Below, in pieces: positions 9,058 to 18,200 of a DNA stretch of 64,000 bases. A model generated the notes under the pieces. The model had not been told where the DNA came from. It ran no database searches and was given only the letters and a program-made list of their open reading frames with translations. Position numbers and translations under genes: made by a program. The stretch's first letter is position 1; every line of letters starts with the position of its first letter. The DNA comes from an uncultured Spartobacteria bacterium (GTDB taxonomy: Bacteria > Verrucomicrobiota > Verrucomicrobiia > Chthoniobacterales > JAATET01): positions 1-64,000 of the forward strand of contig CALLUD010000029.1 in assembly GCA_938011325.1 (NCBI GenBank), read 5' to 3'.

Positions 9058-9794
9058 AACCCGCACCACTCCTCCTCGCGCTTTTCCTCGCCTGCCCCGT
9101 CGCTTTCGCCGAAGGCATCAATCCGTTTCCACCCGATGGCGAAGGCACGAAGTTCCACATCGCCTTCGAAAAGACCGAGACCGATTATTCTCCCGAGGAG
9201 CTGAATCGCATCTTCCAGGTCGATGGCGACGAAATCCACGTTTACCGGGACTGGGACAAACCTTCCGCGCCCTTTGCCGCCATCGTCACTGCGGACGATT
9301 ACGAGAATTTCGTGATCGAGCTCGAATACAAATGGGGCGAACGTCGCTTCGCTCCACGCGCCGACCACAAGCGCGATGCCGGACTTCTCTTCTTCGTCCG
9401 CGAGCCGGAACGAGTCTGGCCGCCCGCCGTCGAGTGCCAGATCCAGGAAACCGACACCGGAGATCTTTGGTCGATCTACTCGCTGACGAGTGTTCACACC
9501 GATGGCGCCGGCAATTTCGATCCGAATGGCGAACTCACCGTGGTCGGAAAGGATGGCGACTTCAACGGCGTCAATCGTGCGGACGCCAACGCCGTCGAGC
9601 AACCGGGATGGAATCGCGTGCGCGTCGAGGTGCGCAATGGCGCGGGAAAGTTCTATCTCAACGACAAACTGGTCAACGAATTCGAGACGGCCGCCGAACG
9701 TGATGGCACACCGGTGACTTCGGGACGCATTGCCCTGCAGGCCGAAGGCGCGGAACTCACCTACCGCAACGTCCGCATTCAACAGCTGGACTAG
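9054..9794 (+). CDS. Secreted DUF1080 (3-keto-disaccharide hydrolase-like) protein
   Basis: 246 aa with a clear signal peptide ending around 'VAFA'. The mature part is a concanavalin-like beta-sandwich of the DUF1080 type. It shows 'IHVYRDWD', 'NFVIELEYKWGE', 'DAGLLFF' and 'AVECQIQETDTGDLW', with a terminal 'SGRIALQAEGAELTYRNVRI' block. Members of this family are reported to hydrolyse 3-keto-glycosides, including 3-keto-trehalose. That activity is family knowledge and is not shown here. The ATG overlaps the trehalase stop (ATGA), making it the last gene of the trehalose operon. Its stop overlaps the convergent FUSC-like gene. Confidence 0.85.
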   Translation: MKPAPLLLALFLACPVAFAEGINPFPPDGEGTKFHIAFEKTETDYSPEELNRIFQVDGDEIHVYRDWDKPSAPFAAIVTADDYENFVIELEYKWGERRFAPRADHKRDAGLLFFVREPERVWPPAVECQIQETDTGDLWSIYSLTSVHTDGAGNFDPNGELTVVGKDGDFNGVNRADANAVEQPGWNRVRVEVRNGAGKFYLNDKLVNEFETAAERDGTPVTSGRIALQAEGAELTYRNVRIQQLD

Positions 9795-10324
9795 CCGTTC
9801 TTCGCGTCGCCATTCCGCTTCGCCAGCAATACCGCGGCCCCCTGCGACAGGACAATCGCCAGCAGGCTGCCCGCGGTGACCTCGATCGAGCGCGTCACGG
9901 CAATGTAGGGTCCGGCGGATGGCTGCAGGAGCGACGAGCCAATGATCAGCGCGACTGTGACGAGAATGACACGCCAGCCGCCACGCGAGCGAACGAAGAA
10001 TCCGCAGAGCACGGCGGTGATGGCCAGACCTGCCGGCAGCAGCCAGCGGTGCAAGCCAAACGCGAAGACCAGCGCCATCGCGACAAGCGAGCCGAGAATC
10101 GTCAGCACGAGCCGCTCGATTCCGGCGCGTTTCACAGCCTCGGGATCCGAGTCGTAAACGAGCACGAACGAAATGATGGCCCACATCGGATCCGTCTCGA
10201 ACCGCCAGAAGATCAATCCCAGCAGCAGCGCGCCCAGCGCGATTGCGCCGACACTCACGCAACTCCCGGGAAGCAACTTCGGCCGCATCTCCGCAATGTC
10301 GGCGAGCCGGGATTCCGCCGACAA
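9791..10324 (-). CDS. FUSC-like (aromatic acid exporter family) inner-membrane protein
   Basis: 177 aa, mostly hydrophobic with about five membrane segments. The segment order and the closing block (Arg then 'SIEVTAGSLLAIVLSQ') match FUSC/DUF939-type membrane halves. It is much shorter than full fusaric-acid-resistance proteins, as single-domain members are. The start used is TTG 10324; an in-frame TAG at 10355-10357 limits upstream extension. The substrate is unknown. Confidence 0.65.
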   Translation of the reverse strand: MSAESRLADIAEMRPKLLPGSCVSVGAIALGALLLGLIFWRFETDPMWAIISFVLVYDSDPEAVKRAGIERLVLTILGSLVAMALVFAFGLHRWLLPAGLAITAVLCGFFVRSRGGWRVILVTVALIIGSSLLQPSAGPYIAVTRSIEVTAGSLLAIVLSQGAAVLLAKRNGDAKNG

Positions 10325-10354
10325 GCTCCGAATCGCCGCAACTTCCGCGATCGA

Positions 10355-10494
10355 CTACTTGAGCGTTTCGTAGGAATACCCTCCGCCTTCACCGGACAGC
10401 GAAAAAGATTCGTGCTGCCCGCGTCCTGCTCCGCCAGCGCAGCGACCAGCTCAAGCCAGGTGAACGCACCGGCGTTCTTTCGGACGGTGTTCAT
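10355..10494 (-). pseudogene. Small gene, apparently interrupted by a 1-nt frameshift
   Basis: From ATG 10494 the frame reads a short basic N-terminus and then 'GAFTWLELVAALAEQ', which resembles a prepilin methylation motif. It then runs into Arg/Ser-rich nonsense. A shift at the short G-run near residue 38 restores the end 'AEGYSYETLK' and a TAG at 10355. One extra G would therefore give a tidy 46-aa protein. Either the gene is decayed or the sequence has an indel. The pilin resemblance is weak and no function is assigned. Confidence 0.35.
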
Positions 10495-10539
10495 GGAATG
10501 GGGAAGATATTCCCGCTGAACACCCGTCCCGATCGATCG

Positions 10540-11436
10540 TCACTCCTTTCCCAAATTCCCCACCAGCTCGGAATCGATTGCCTCGAGCTTGTGCGGATTG
10601 CTCACGAGATAGAGCGCCCGGATCCGTCCTCCCTCGAAGGCAAACGACGTCACCATCAGCACGCCATCGCGACGGCGGGTCAGCACGCCGAGGTCGCCAT
10701 TGACGCGGACAAGACGGTCGCGGTCGTGCGCGCCCGGATGCCGCTTCGCCATGCGGCGGCGCACTCCTATGAGGAAGCGCGCAACATGGTCCGCCGAGCG
10801 GATCGGCTTTGGCGCGGACCTCACCACACCACCTCCGTCGCTGTAGAGCACGGCATCCTCGGTGAGCATCGCGAGCAACGTGTCGAGGTTCCCGGTCTCG
10901 CAGGCTTCGAGGAACTGCCGCACCATTCGTTCGCTCTCGGGTGAATCCGCTGCTTCGCGCACCTCCCGCCGCGCGAGCTTCGCCTTCGCGCGGCTCACGA
11001 TCTGGCGGCACGCCGCCTCGCTGCGTCCCACGATCTCCGCGATCTCCGGGTATTCGTGTTCGAACACCTCGCGCAGCAGAAACACGGCCCGATCCACCGG
11101 CGCGAGCTCCTCGAGCAGGAGAAGAAACGCGACCCCGAGCGAACCTGCCAGCGCCGCCTCGGCGGAAGGGGATGTGCCGAAGTCACTCACCAGCGGCTCC
11201 GGCAACCAGACCCCGAAGTATTCCTCCCGCTCCCGCCGTGCGAGTCGAAGCTGATCGATGCACAGCCGGGTGATCGCGGTCGTGAGCCACGCCCGCGGCT
11301 CACGCACCTCGCCACCCTGCTTCTGCCAGCGCAGCCATGTCTCCTGCACCATGTCCTCCGCCTCGGCCACGCTGCCAAGCATGCGGTAGGCGATGCCGAA
11401 AAGGTGCGCACGGTGCTCGGAGAACGTATCGATCAT
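10540..11436 (-). CDS. ECF41-type RNA polymerase sigma factor with C-terminal SnoaL-like domain
   Basis: 298 aa. Sigma-2 lies at about 5-75 ('AEDMVQETWLRW'). Sigma-4 lies at about 110-165, with a helix-turn-helix ending 'SEAACRQIVSRAKAKL'. The C-terminal SnoaL-like extension (about 180-290) contains the 'DGGG' motif that marks ECF41. In this group the extension controls the sigma core and there is no classic anti-sigma factor (family knowledge). The next gene is a carboxymuconolactone-decarboxylase-like protein, the usual ECF41 partner. The two overlap by 4 nt, with the CMD gene upstream. Confidence 0.9.
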   Translation of the reverse strand: MIDTFSEHRAHLFGIAYRMLGSVAEAEDMVQETWLRWQKQGGEVREPRAWLTTAITRLCIDQLRLARREREEYFGVWLPEPLVSDFGTSPSAEAALAGSLGVAFLLLLEELAPVDRAVFLLREVFEHEYPEIAEIVGRSEAACRQIVSRAKAKLARREVREAADSPESERMVRQFLEACETGNLDTLLAMLTEDAVLYSDGGGVVRSAPKPIRSADHVARFLIGVRRRMAKRHPGAHDRDRLVRVNGDLGVLTRRRDGVLMVTSFAFEGGRIRALYLVSNPHKLEAIDSELVGNLGKE

Positions 11437-11885
11437 TCGAAGCGATGGCCCGGCGGCACGCCAAAGCCCACGGAGAACCGATTCCAGCCGTTGATCGTCA
11501 CAATGGCCAGCGTGAGGTTCACGATCTCATCCTCCGAAAACTCCGCGCGCACCGCGGCGAAGTCTTCCTCCGAGACCGGTCCCGCCGACAACCGCGTCAA
11601 CGCCTCCACCCAGCGCAGTGCGGCACGCTCCCTTGGGGTGAAGCAGGTCGCTTCGTGCCACACGCAAAGCATCGTGAGGCGCTCCTCCGTTTCGCCAAGT
11701 TTGCGGGCGTCCTTCGCATGCATGTCGACGCAGAACGCGCAGCCATTGATCTGGGAGGCGCGCAGTTTCACGAGCTCGTAGAGCGATGGCTCCAGCCCCA
11801 GGCTGGATGTCGCGTTTTCGAGCGCCAGCATGGCTTTGTAGGCATCGGGAGCGGCTTTCCAGTAGGCAATTCTTGGTGTGTTCAT
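11433..11885 (-). CDS. Carboxymuconolactone decarboxylase/AhpD-like protein, ECF41 partner
   Basis: 150 aa. The CMD/AhpD core shows the redox motif 'CAFCVDMH' (Cys-x2-Cys-x3-His) after 'LVKLRASQING'. It is probably an alkylhydroperoxidase-like thiol enzyme. It is the first gene of a two-gene unit and overlaps the ECF41 sigma gene by 4 nt; ECF41 factors typically control such a neighbour. A second copy with nearly the same block order lies at 40816, without a sigma factor beside it. Confidence 0.88.
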   Translation of the reverse strand: MNTPRIAYWKAAPDAYKAMLALENATSSLGLEPSLYELVKLRASQINGCAFCVDMHAKDARKLGETEERLTMLCVWHEATCFTPRERAALRWVEALTRLSAGPVSEEDFAAVRAEFSEDEIVNLTLAIVTINGWNRFSVGFGVPPGHRFE

Positions 11886-11957
11886 ACACCAGAGTTGACG
11901 GCCGACCTGCAGCGCCTGTGACAGAATGCCGAAAAATTTTCCCCCCGCCCGATCGCT

Positions 11958-12821
11958 TCACTCGGCGGTTTCGTCGGCAAACCGGTCCGAAACAATGCGC
12001 GCCGCCTCCGCGATCACGGCATCACGCGTTTCGGGCTCGGCATCCGGCACCACGTAATACACCGCAATCAGCCACGGTGCCGCACCCTCATGCGGCCAGA
12101 CGATGGCCACGTCATTCGCAGCGCCGCGCTCGCCCGTTCCCGTCTTGTCGCCGACAGTCATCGACGAGGGAAGCCCGGCACGAATCCGGCGGTCGCCCGT
12201 CGTGTTGCCGATCAACCATTCGTTGAGTTTCTCGCGGGATTCGGCGGCGAGCGCGTCTCCGACGAGGAGTTTGTTCATGGTCGCGACCATGGCGGCGGGC
12301 GTCGTCGTGTCGCGTGGATCATCGGGAAGGTTCGTGTTCAGATCCGGTTCGGTGCGATCGAGCCGCGTCACGTCATCGCCAAGGGAGCGCAGCCATCGCG
12401 TAAAGCCCTCCGGTCCGCCAACGATCGGCAGCAAGAGATTCGCCGCGGTGTTGTCGCTGTATTGAACCGCCGCCGCACAAAGCCCGCCGACCGACATGCT
12501 CCCGTTCGCTACATGCTCCTTCGTGATCGGCGCCCAGCTCAGGAGGTCGTCTTGGCCGTAGGAAATTTCACGCTCCAGCGATTCCTTGCCCGCGTCGACA
12601 CGCTCCAGCACCGCCGCGGCCAGCAGCAGCTTGAAGGTGCTGCACAATGCAAACCGCTCCTTCGCGCGATGAGCGATTTCCTTTCCGCTGGCCGTATCCA
12701 GCGCAAACACCCCCAGTCGACCCCCGTGCTTCGCCTCCAGGGCGGCAAGCTCAGCTTCAACCTCCGCGCGGGCGGGAATCGCGACGATGAACAAAAGGGC
12801 GGGAAGAATTCGGGCAAGCAT
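11958..12821 (-). CDS. Class A serine beta-lactamase
   Basis: 287 aa with a signal peptide (residues 1-19, ending Ala-Arg-Ala). All class A motifs are present: 'STFK' (Ser61/Lys64 here, Ambler S70/K73), 'SDN' (122-124), 'EPDLN' (Glu158, Ambler 166) and 'KTG' (226-228). Cys60 precedes the active serine (Ambler 69). An Arg at 212 fits Ambler 220 and the usual Arg244 is absent, a pattern like KPC/L2 enzymes; no Cys238 is seen. The open frame extends upstream, but ATG 12821 begins the signal peptide. It is divergent from the MarC gene, 110 bp away. A resident chromosomal gene is likely, since no mobile element is nearby. Confidence 0.93.
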   Translation of the reverse strand: MLARILPALLFIVAIPARAEVEAELAALEAKHGGRLGVFALDTASGKEIAHRAKERFALCSTFKLLLAAAVLERVDAGKESLEREISYGQDDLLSWAPITKEHVANGSMSVGGLCAAAVQYSDNTAANLLLPIVGGPEGFTRWLRSLGDDVTRLDRTEPDLNTNLPDDPRDTTTPAAMVATMNKLLVGDALAAESREKLNEWLIGNTTGDRRIRAGLPSSMTVGDKTGTGERGAANDVAIVWPHEGAAPWLIAVYYVVPDAEPETRDAVIAEAARIVSDRFADETAE

Positions 12822-12931
12822 ACCGTGCAGTTTCCCTGCATCGCGAAAAATGCAAAGCGACAACTTCCGCGTTTCCGAAACTGCGGAGATCACTGGCCCT
12901 GAACGCGGGTTTGCGCTCTTATTTCCCCGGC

Positions 12932-13588
12932 ATGCTCGACTTTCTGCATTCGATCGTTGTCGCATTCGTCGCAATGTTCCCGATCATCAATCCGATCGGC
13001 CACGCCCCCATGTTTCATGGCATGACGGTCGACGACACCTCGCAGCATCGTCAGGCCATGTCGGCGAAGATCGGGCTCTACGTGTTCCTGATCCTCACCA
13101 TTTCGCTGCTCTTTGGAAACCTGCTGCTCGCGTTCTTCGGTGTCACCATCGATGACCTCCGCATTGCCGGCGGGCTGCTCGTCGCCAGCGCGGGATGGAA
13201 CATGATCAGCAACCAGAGCCGCGTCACCCCGCAGGAGCACGTCGCCGCGCAGGAGAAGGACGACATTTCGCTCACGCCAATGGCCATGCCCATTCTCGCA
13301 GGCCCCGGCGCAATGAGCCTCGCGCTCGGTCTCTCGGTTTACGGCCGCACGATCACCCATTACTCCGGTTACATCGTGGGCTTCGCCGCGATCGGCGCGC
13401 TCACGTGGCTGAGCTTCCGTTGGTGCGATTCGATGGTCCGCGTGATGGGCGTCAACGCCGTGGGCGCGCTCAACCGCGTGCTCGGCCTGTTCATTCTCGC
13501 GATCGGTGTGAACATGATCGTCGAGGGCGTGCAGAACGTCTGGCCCTCGGAGCCGGCGGTTCACCCGGCACCCGCGAGTCATCACTGA
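12932..13588 (+). CDS. MarC/UPF0056 family membrane protein
   Basis: 218 aa with about six membrane segments. It starts with the family pattern 'FVAMFPIINPIGHAP'. Later it has 'PMAMPILAGPGAMS' and ends in a His-rich tail. MarC-family proteins include an amino-acid transporter (SnatA), but most have no proven substrate. ATG 12932 begins the first membrane helix; a TTG at 12911 is less likely. It is divergent from the beta-lactamase gene, with 110 bp between. Confidence 0.85.
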   Translation: MLDFLHSIVVAFVAMFPIINPIGHAPMFHGMTVDDTSQHRQAMSAKIGLYVFLILTISLLFGNLLLAFFGVTIDDLRIAGGLLVASAGWNMISNQSRVTPQEHVAAQEKDDISLTPMAMPILAGPGAMSLALGLSVYGRTITHYSGYIVGFAAIGALTWLSFRWCDSMVRVMGVNAVGALNRVLGLFILAIGVNMIVEGVQNVWPSEPAVHPAPASHH

Positions 13589-13707
13589 CCGCGATCTCCG
13601 TCACTCCTTCGTCGCTCTGCGCGGTCTCCTCGACTTCGCGCCAAGCGGGGAATGGGGCCTATGCGACATCGCGAACGGCGATCCGGCGGCGTGGGGCGAC
13701 TATGCTG

Positions 13708-13736
13708 AACGAACCGAACCGGACGCCCGGTTCGTT
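13708..13736 (+). terminator. Hairpin downstream of the marC-like gene
   Basis: aacgaaccg (13708-13716) pairs with cggttcgtt (13728-13736), a 9-bp perfect stem with an 11-nt loop. It lies about 120 nt after the stop at 13588. There is no T-tract, so terminator status is tentative. The rest of 13589-13817 shows no gene. Confidence 0.35.
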
Positions 13737-13817
13737 TGAGAACCGCAACACCTAAATGCAAAAACATTGCGCGCGGTCATTTTGCGAACGAAATTCCGTT
13801 AAGCAGCAAATACTCTC

Positions 13818-14441
13818 ATGACCAACCACTCTTGTTTTCGCGTCGTTTTGTTTGTTGTTTCGCTCTTCTTCGTTTCCGGCGCGATGGCCGCGAAGATCGA
13901 CTTCACCGATTACGCGGGCGCCTACCGTGGATCATGGCTCATCACGGCCGGCACGGAGTCGTTCGGCACCGCCGTGAACGTCGATGTGATTGTCCCAAAG
14001 AATGGACGCAAAATGACGCTCGACATGTCGGGCATCCTCGTCGCGGGCATGCAGTCGGTCGGCATTTTCATGACCCAGCGCTTTGACAGCAAACGAAAGC
14101 TTAAAAGCACCTCTCCGCTGATGGGCTTCGCCGGCCCAGTGGCAACCCGCCCCACGCGCTTCAAAGGGCGAAACGGAAAATTCCGCGCCACGATCACCGC
14201 TTCTCCCGGCGCGAATCTCGTCGGCTCCGACATCTCGGGAACGACCGTGACCTACAAATACAAGTTCACGAGGAAAAAGCTGACGATTACGGGCACAGGA
14301 ACGCTCATCACTTTCGGAACACCCACCCCCACTGAGCCTCTTCATTTCCGTTCGCAACCACGGGAACTAAGCATTCCCGCACTCCCTGGCTTTTCGCTCC
14401 ACTTCCCGTTAAACAAAACGGCCTTCCTCTCCAACCGATGA
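13818..14441 (+). CDS. Secreted protein of unknown function (paralogue of the gene at 213)
   Basis: 207 aa with a signal peptide of about 24 residues ending 'GAMA'. The mature part aligns with the protein at 213 through 'YAGAYRG', 'VPKNGRKMTLD', 'GRNGKFRATI' and 'KKLTITGTGT'. After that last block it carries about 40 further residues with no counterpart in the paralogue; they look unstructured and could be read-through after an old frameshift. Its end overlaps the next ATG by 4 nt, so the two genes are probably co-transcribed. No family is recognised. Confidence 0.75.
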   Translation: MTNHSCFRVVLFVVSLFFVSGAMAAKIDFTDYAGAYRGSWLITAGTESFGTAVNVDVIVPKNGRKMTLDMSGILVAGMQSVGIFMTQRFDSKRKLKSTSPLMGFAGPVATRPTRFKGRNGKFRATITASPGANLVGSDISGTTVTYKYKFTRKKLTITGTGTLITFGTPTPTEPLHFRSQPRELSIPALPGFSLHFPLNKTAFLSNR

Positions 14442-14998
14442 GATTCTCCTTGTTCCTTGCAACCATCGGTGCGCTTGCCGGCTCCGCCCTCGCCGCGCCG
14501 CAGACCATTCTCGTGGAGGCTCAGATTGTGGAACTGACCACGAACGATCCGGAGCCTCCGAAAGATCTCTCGAGACTCACCGAAGAGAAAGGCGCGGACG
14601 TATTGACATTCTCCACACTCGAGACCCCCTCCGGCAAACCCGCCACGTTGTCGGCCACACGAAGGTTCACGGTTCCCGACAAAGACACCTTTGAAACCGG
14701 AGTTGTGTTGACGGTCTGCCCTGCCTTTACCGAGGACCATCGAGTCCAGTATTCGGTCGATTTCGACGCCACCGAGTTTCTGGGATATGCGGCCGATTCG
14801 TCGTCTCCCGCCCCGATGTTCTCTACGAACAAGACGATCGGCATCGAGGGCGCCACCGACTTTGGAAAACCGGTATTGCTGGACCTCCGCACCCTGCGCG
14901 ACGAGCAAACCATTCAGGAACCCGGCAAGCCGGATCACACGGCCACCATTTATCGCCGGACTTTCGCCATCCTGCGTTTCTCTAAAGGCGTTGAGTAA
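14438..14998 (+). CDS. Secreted protein with secretin-like strand pattern
   Basis: 186 aa with a signal peptide (residues 1-19, 'GSALAA'). The start of the mature part, 'TILVEAQIVELT', and the later 'TGVVLTVCPAFTEDHRVQYSVDF' recall the short beta-domain motifs of GspD/PilQ-type secretins ('IEAxIVEV', 'GxxLxVxPxIxxD'). The pore-forming C-terminal region is absent, so it is not a full secretin. It overlaps the upstream gene by 4 nt. Function unknown; the secretin link is an inference from motif order. Confidence 0.65.
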   Translation: MRFSLFLATIGALAGSALAAPQTILVEAQIVELTTNDPEPPKDLSRLTEEKGADVLTFSTLETPSGKPATLSATRRFTVPDKDTFETGVVLTVCPAFTEDHRVQYSVDFDATEFLGYAADSSSPAPMFSTNKTIGIEGATDFGKPVLLDLRTLRDEQTIQEPGKPDHTATIYRRTFAILRFSKGVE

Positions 14999-15135
14999 CT
15001 GTTACCCGGCGCGTCTTCCGCGCAGGGTAATTCCAGAGATTTAGTGAGCTCTCTCTTACTGCGGCAGGCTTCGCTGGAAGGTGGCGCAACGATGCCGACT
15101 TGAGATCTACGCAGAAATATTTCGATTTCTAAACG

Positions 15136-15161
15136 AAAGGCCAGCCTGACGGCTGGCCTTT
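15136..15161 (+). terminator. Strong bidirectional hairpin terminator
   Basis: aaaggccagcc (15136-15146) and ggctggccttt (15151-15161) form an 11-bp perfect stem with a 4-nt loop, flanked by A and T runs. It sits between the convergent genes ending at 14998 (+) and 15227 (-), so it can serve both. Confidence 0.8.
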
Positions 15162-15226
15162 CTTAATTCAGCGGATTCTGCAGTGGTCGACGGAATCTAC
15201 GAAAACACCGCTGTCTCCACTCAGTT

Positions 15227-18200
15227 TCAATGCGAGCGGCGGCGCCTTGCCACTGCGAGCGCCAGGAGCCCCATGGCGATGGCCACACCGTAGGTGGCGG
15301 GTTCGGGAACCGCCGAGTAGGTCAGATAGATGTTCTTCCCGTCGCTGTTGACGCTAAACCGGTTGGAGCCGGGAGCATTGGCAAACCCGCTCGTGTCGAT
15401 CGAAAACGCCCCGGAGCTGAATCCGGCAACATTGCCGGCCGAAGCGATGATCCAACTATACGTCTGAGTCGGGTCGAAATTCTCCGCTTCGCCGGGCTCA
15501 CCGTTCGATCCGAGCGAGCGGATTTGAACGATGAACGGGTTCACCAGCGTGCTTTGAATGGTTAGATCACCCTCGACGGTGAGCAGATCCCAATTGGTGC
15601 CCGCGATGCCTGTGGCGTTGTTGAGTTCCCACACGTAGATTCCACCACCGTTCCATGTGGTGTCGGCGGCCGTAAGGGTGCCGGGGCTGTTGCCCGGCGA
15701 AAGCACGCCGCCACTGGCAATGTCGAGCGCACCGACGCTGCCGGTCCCCGTAAGGATGCCGCCGGCTTCCACCGTGGTCAGCGAGCTGAAGGCAATGGAA
15801 CCGGAAACCGCGAGGGTTCCGCCAGTCACCCGCGTCTCGCCGGTGTAGGTGTTGTTCGCGGTAACCGTCAGTTTTCCGTTGCCGGTCTTCGTCAGGCCGC
15901 CGTCGCCGGCGAGGGTTCCCGTGAAGGTCGCGTTGCGGCCGTTGGTGTCGATGGCCGAGGTGGTGCCGGTCGCGAGTGTCATGCCCACGCTGGTGGTGAG
16001 GTCGCTGTTGATAACCCGGATGGTTCCGCCACCGAGATTGAAGGCGGCGGTGCCGGCGCCTTTGGCGATGCCGTTGGTTCCTCCCACCTCGAGGGTGCCG
16101 CCGTTGAGGTTCACCGTGCCGGTGGAACTGGCGGCCTGCCCGATCACCAAGGCCTTGTCGACCGTTGCGGTGCCGTTGTTGTTGAGCGTGAAGACGCCCG
16201 TGCCTCCCTGCCCGACGTAGACGTTATTGAGAACGAAGTGGGATGTGCCGCCGTTCTGAATGAAATGTCCAGTGGTGCCAGCCGACTCTCCAATCCGGAC
16301 ACCATTTCCATTCTCGCTACCCATCGTCAGTGAGCCATCGTCCAACTGGTAGGTGCCGGTTGCGCCGGCAACTCCACTCAAGTTGTATCCAATGTGCACG
16401 GGATTGGTGGTCACGATCGACACGACCGAATCCTCGCCCTGTTGATGGATCTTTCCGACGCCGCCGTCGTTTCCAAGGAAGATCTGGGTCCCGGGAACGT
16501 CCGTCGTGCCTTGGGTAAACTTGCCACCGTTGAGAATATTCAACGTGCCCTGGCCCCCTACCCAGTCGCCCACGTAAACTGTTGAGCCGGTGCTTGCCTT
16601 AACTTCCGCGACGCTACCGATCGTGTAGGTGCCGTCGCCGCCCTCCACACCAATCTGGAAGGCACCGCCTCCGAGATCGACGACACCGCCGCTCTGGATA
16701 AATGTTCCCGTAGCGTCAGTGCCGCGACCGATGTCAAACGAGCCATAGGTGCCCGGACTGGCGTTGAAGGTGATCGAACCATCGGTCATCGTCCCGACGC
16801 CCGTTCCTCCCTGGTAGCCAATTTGGACGCGGTTCGGGCCCGCCCCGCTGGCAATGTCTACGCTGATGTGACCACCATTGATGTTGAGGTAACCCTCCCC
16901 GCCATTGGTTCCAACAACCAGACGGCTCGAAGCAGAAGCTCCAGTCTGCCCGGGCACGGATACAATATCCAGAGTGACATCATCCTCGACGTTCAAGGTT
17001 CCCTCGTTGCCGGCACCCGAGCCGATTACGAGGTCCCCCTGCACCGTGGAATCGGTGCTCACAGTGGTTTCGTCACCCAGCGTGAGCGCGCCGAGGCCCG
17101 TCTTCGCAAATCCGCCCGTGCCCGCAAGGCCGCCACTGAACGTCGCATTTAAGCCATTGGTATCAATGGTTGAGGTCGTGCCCGCTTTCAGCGTGGGAAC
17201 CGCGCTCGTCACGAGGTCGCTGTCGATGACGCGAATGGTGCCGCCGCCGAGGTTGAAGGCGTAGTCCGCATTGTTGGAGCCGTAGCGCGGGATCAGCGAA
17301 CCTCCGCCAATTTCAAGAAAGCCTCCATCGAGATTGTAGGTGCCGCTGCCCACCGCGGAAAGATACAGCAGTGCCCCGCTGTTCACCGTGAAGGTGCCGC
17401 CAGTCTGGTTGATCGTTCCCGTGCTGCCCTGGGCAATGCTCGGGTTGTTGGGAGTCGCCACCTGGCTGCCTAAAATCATCACTCCCGTCGAAGCCAGGTC
17501 AACCGAAGCACCCCCGCCGATGTTCAGAGTGCCATGGCTCGAAGGAACGCTGGCGCCGTCGCCTTCAGCATGACGACCGAGAATGTTAATCGAGGGATAC
17601 GCATTCAGGTAGAGCTCTCCGTTCGTGATCGTGTAAACGCCCGTTCCTCCGCGGTTTCCGATGTTGATCGCACGATCCGAGGCCACCTGAACCGTGCCGC
17701 CATTCTGGATGAACGTTCCGTTGCCTCCGAAGTCACCGATATTGAGGTCCCTCGGTGTGAAGTTTCCGCCGTTAAGGACGTAGGTGCCGGTGTTGCCGTC
17801 CGCGCCGATCGATCCATACCAGAACTGCACCGTGCCGGAATCCTGCTGGATGGTGCCACCGTCGATCTTGAGGTCCCTGCCGGTGTAGGTGCCCCCGTCG
17901 AAGATCAACGTGCCGCTGCCGGCTTTGTGGAGATCCCCGCCCGCGGAAGAGAAGGTCCCGGCGATGCCACCGGTAAGGGTGGCCTTCAGCCCGTTCGTAT
18001 CGATGGTCGACGAAGTCCCGTCGATCAGGTTGAGCGGCACGCTCGTCACGAGATCGCTCCCGTAGACCCGTAGCGTGCCTCCACCGAGATTAAAGATGCC
18101 CGTTCCGCCCCCGGAACCACCGGCTCGCAAGCCATTGCTGCCGCCGATTTCGAGGACACCTAAATTGAGGTTGTAGGTGCCGTGGGCGACGCCACTCTGG

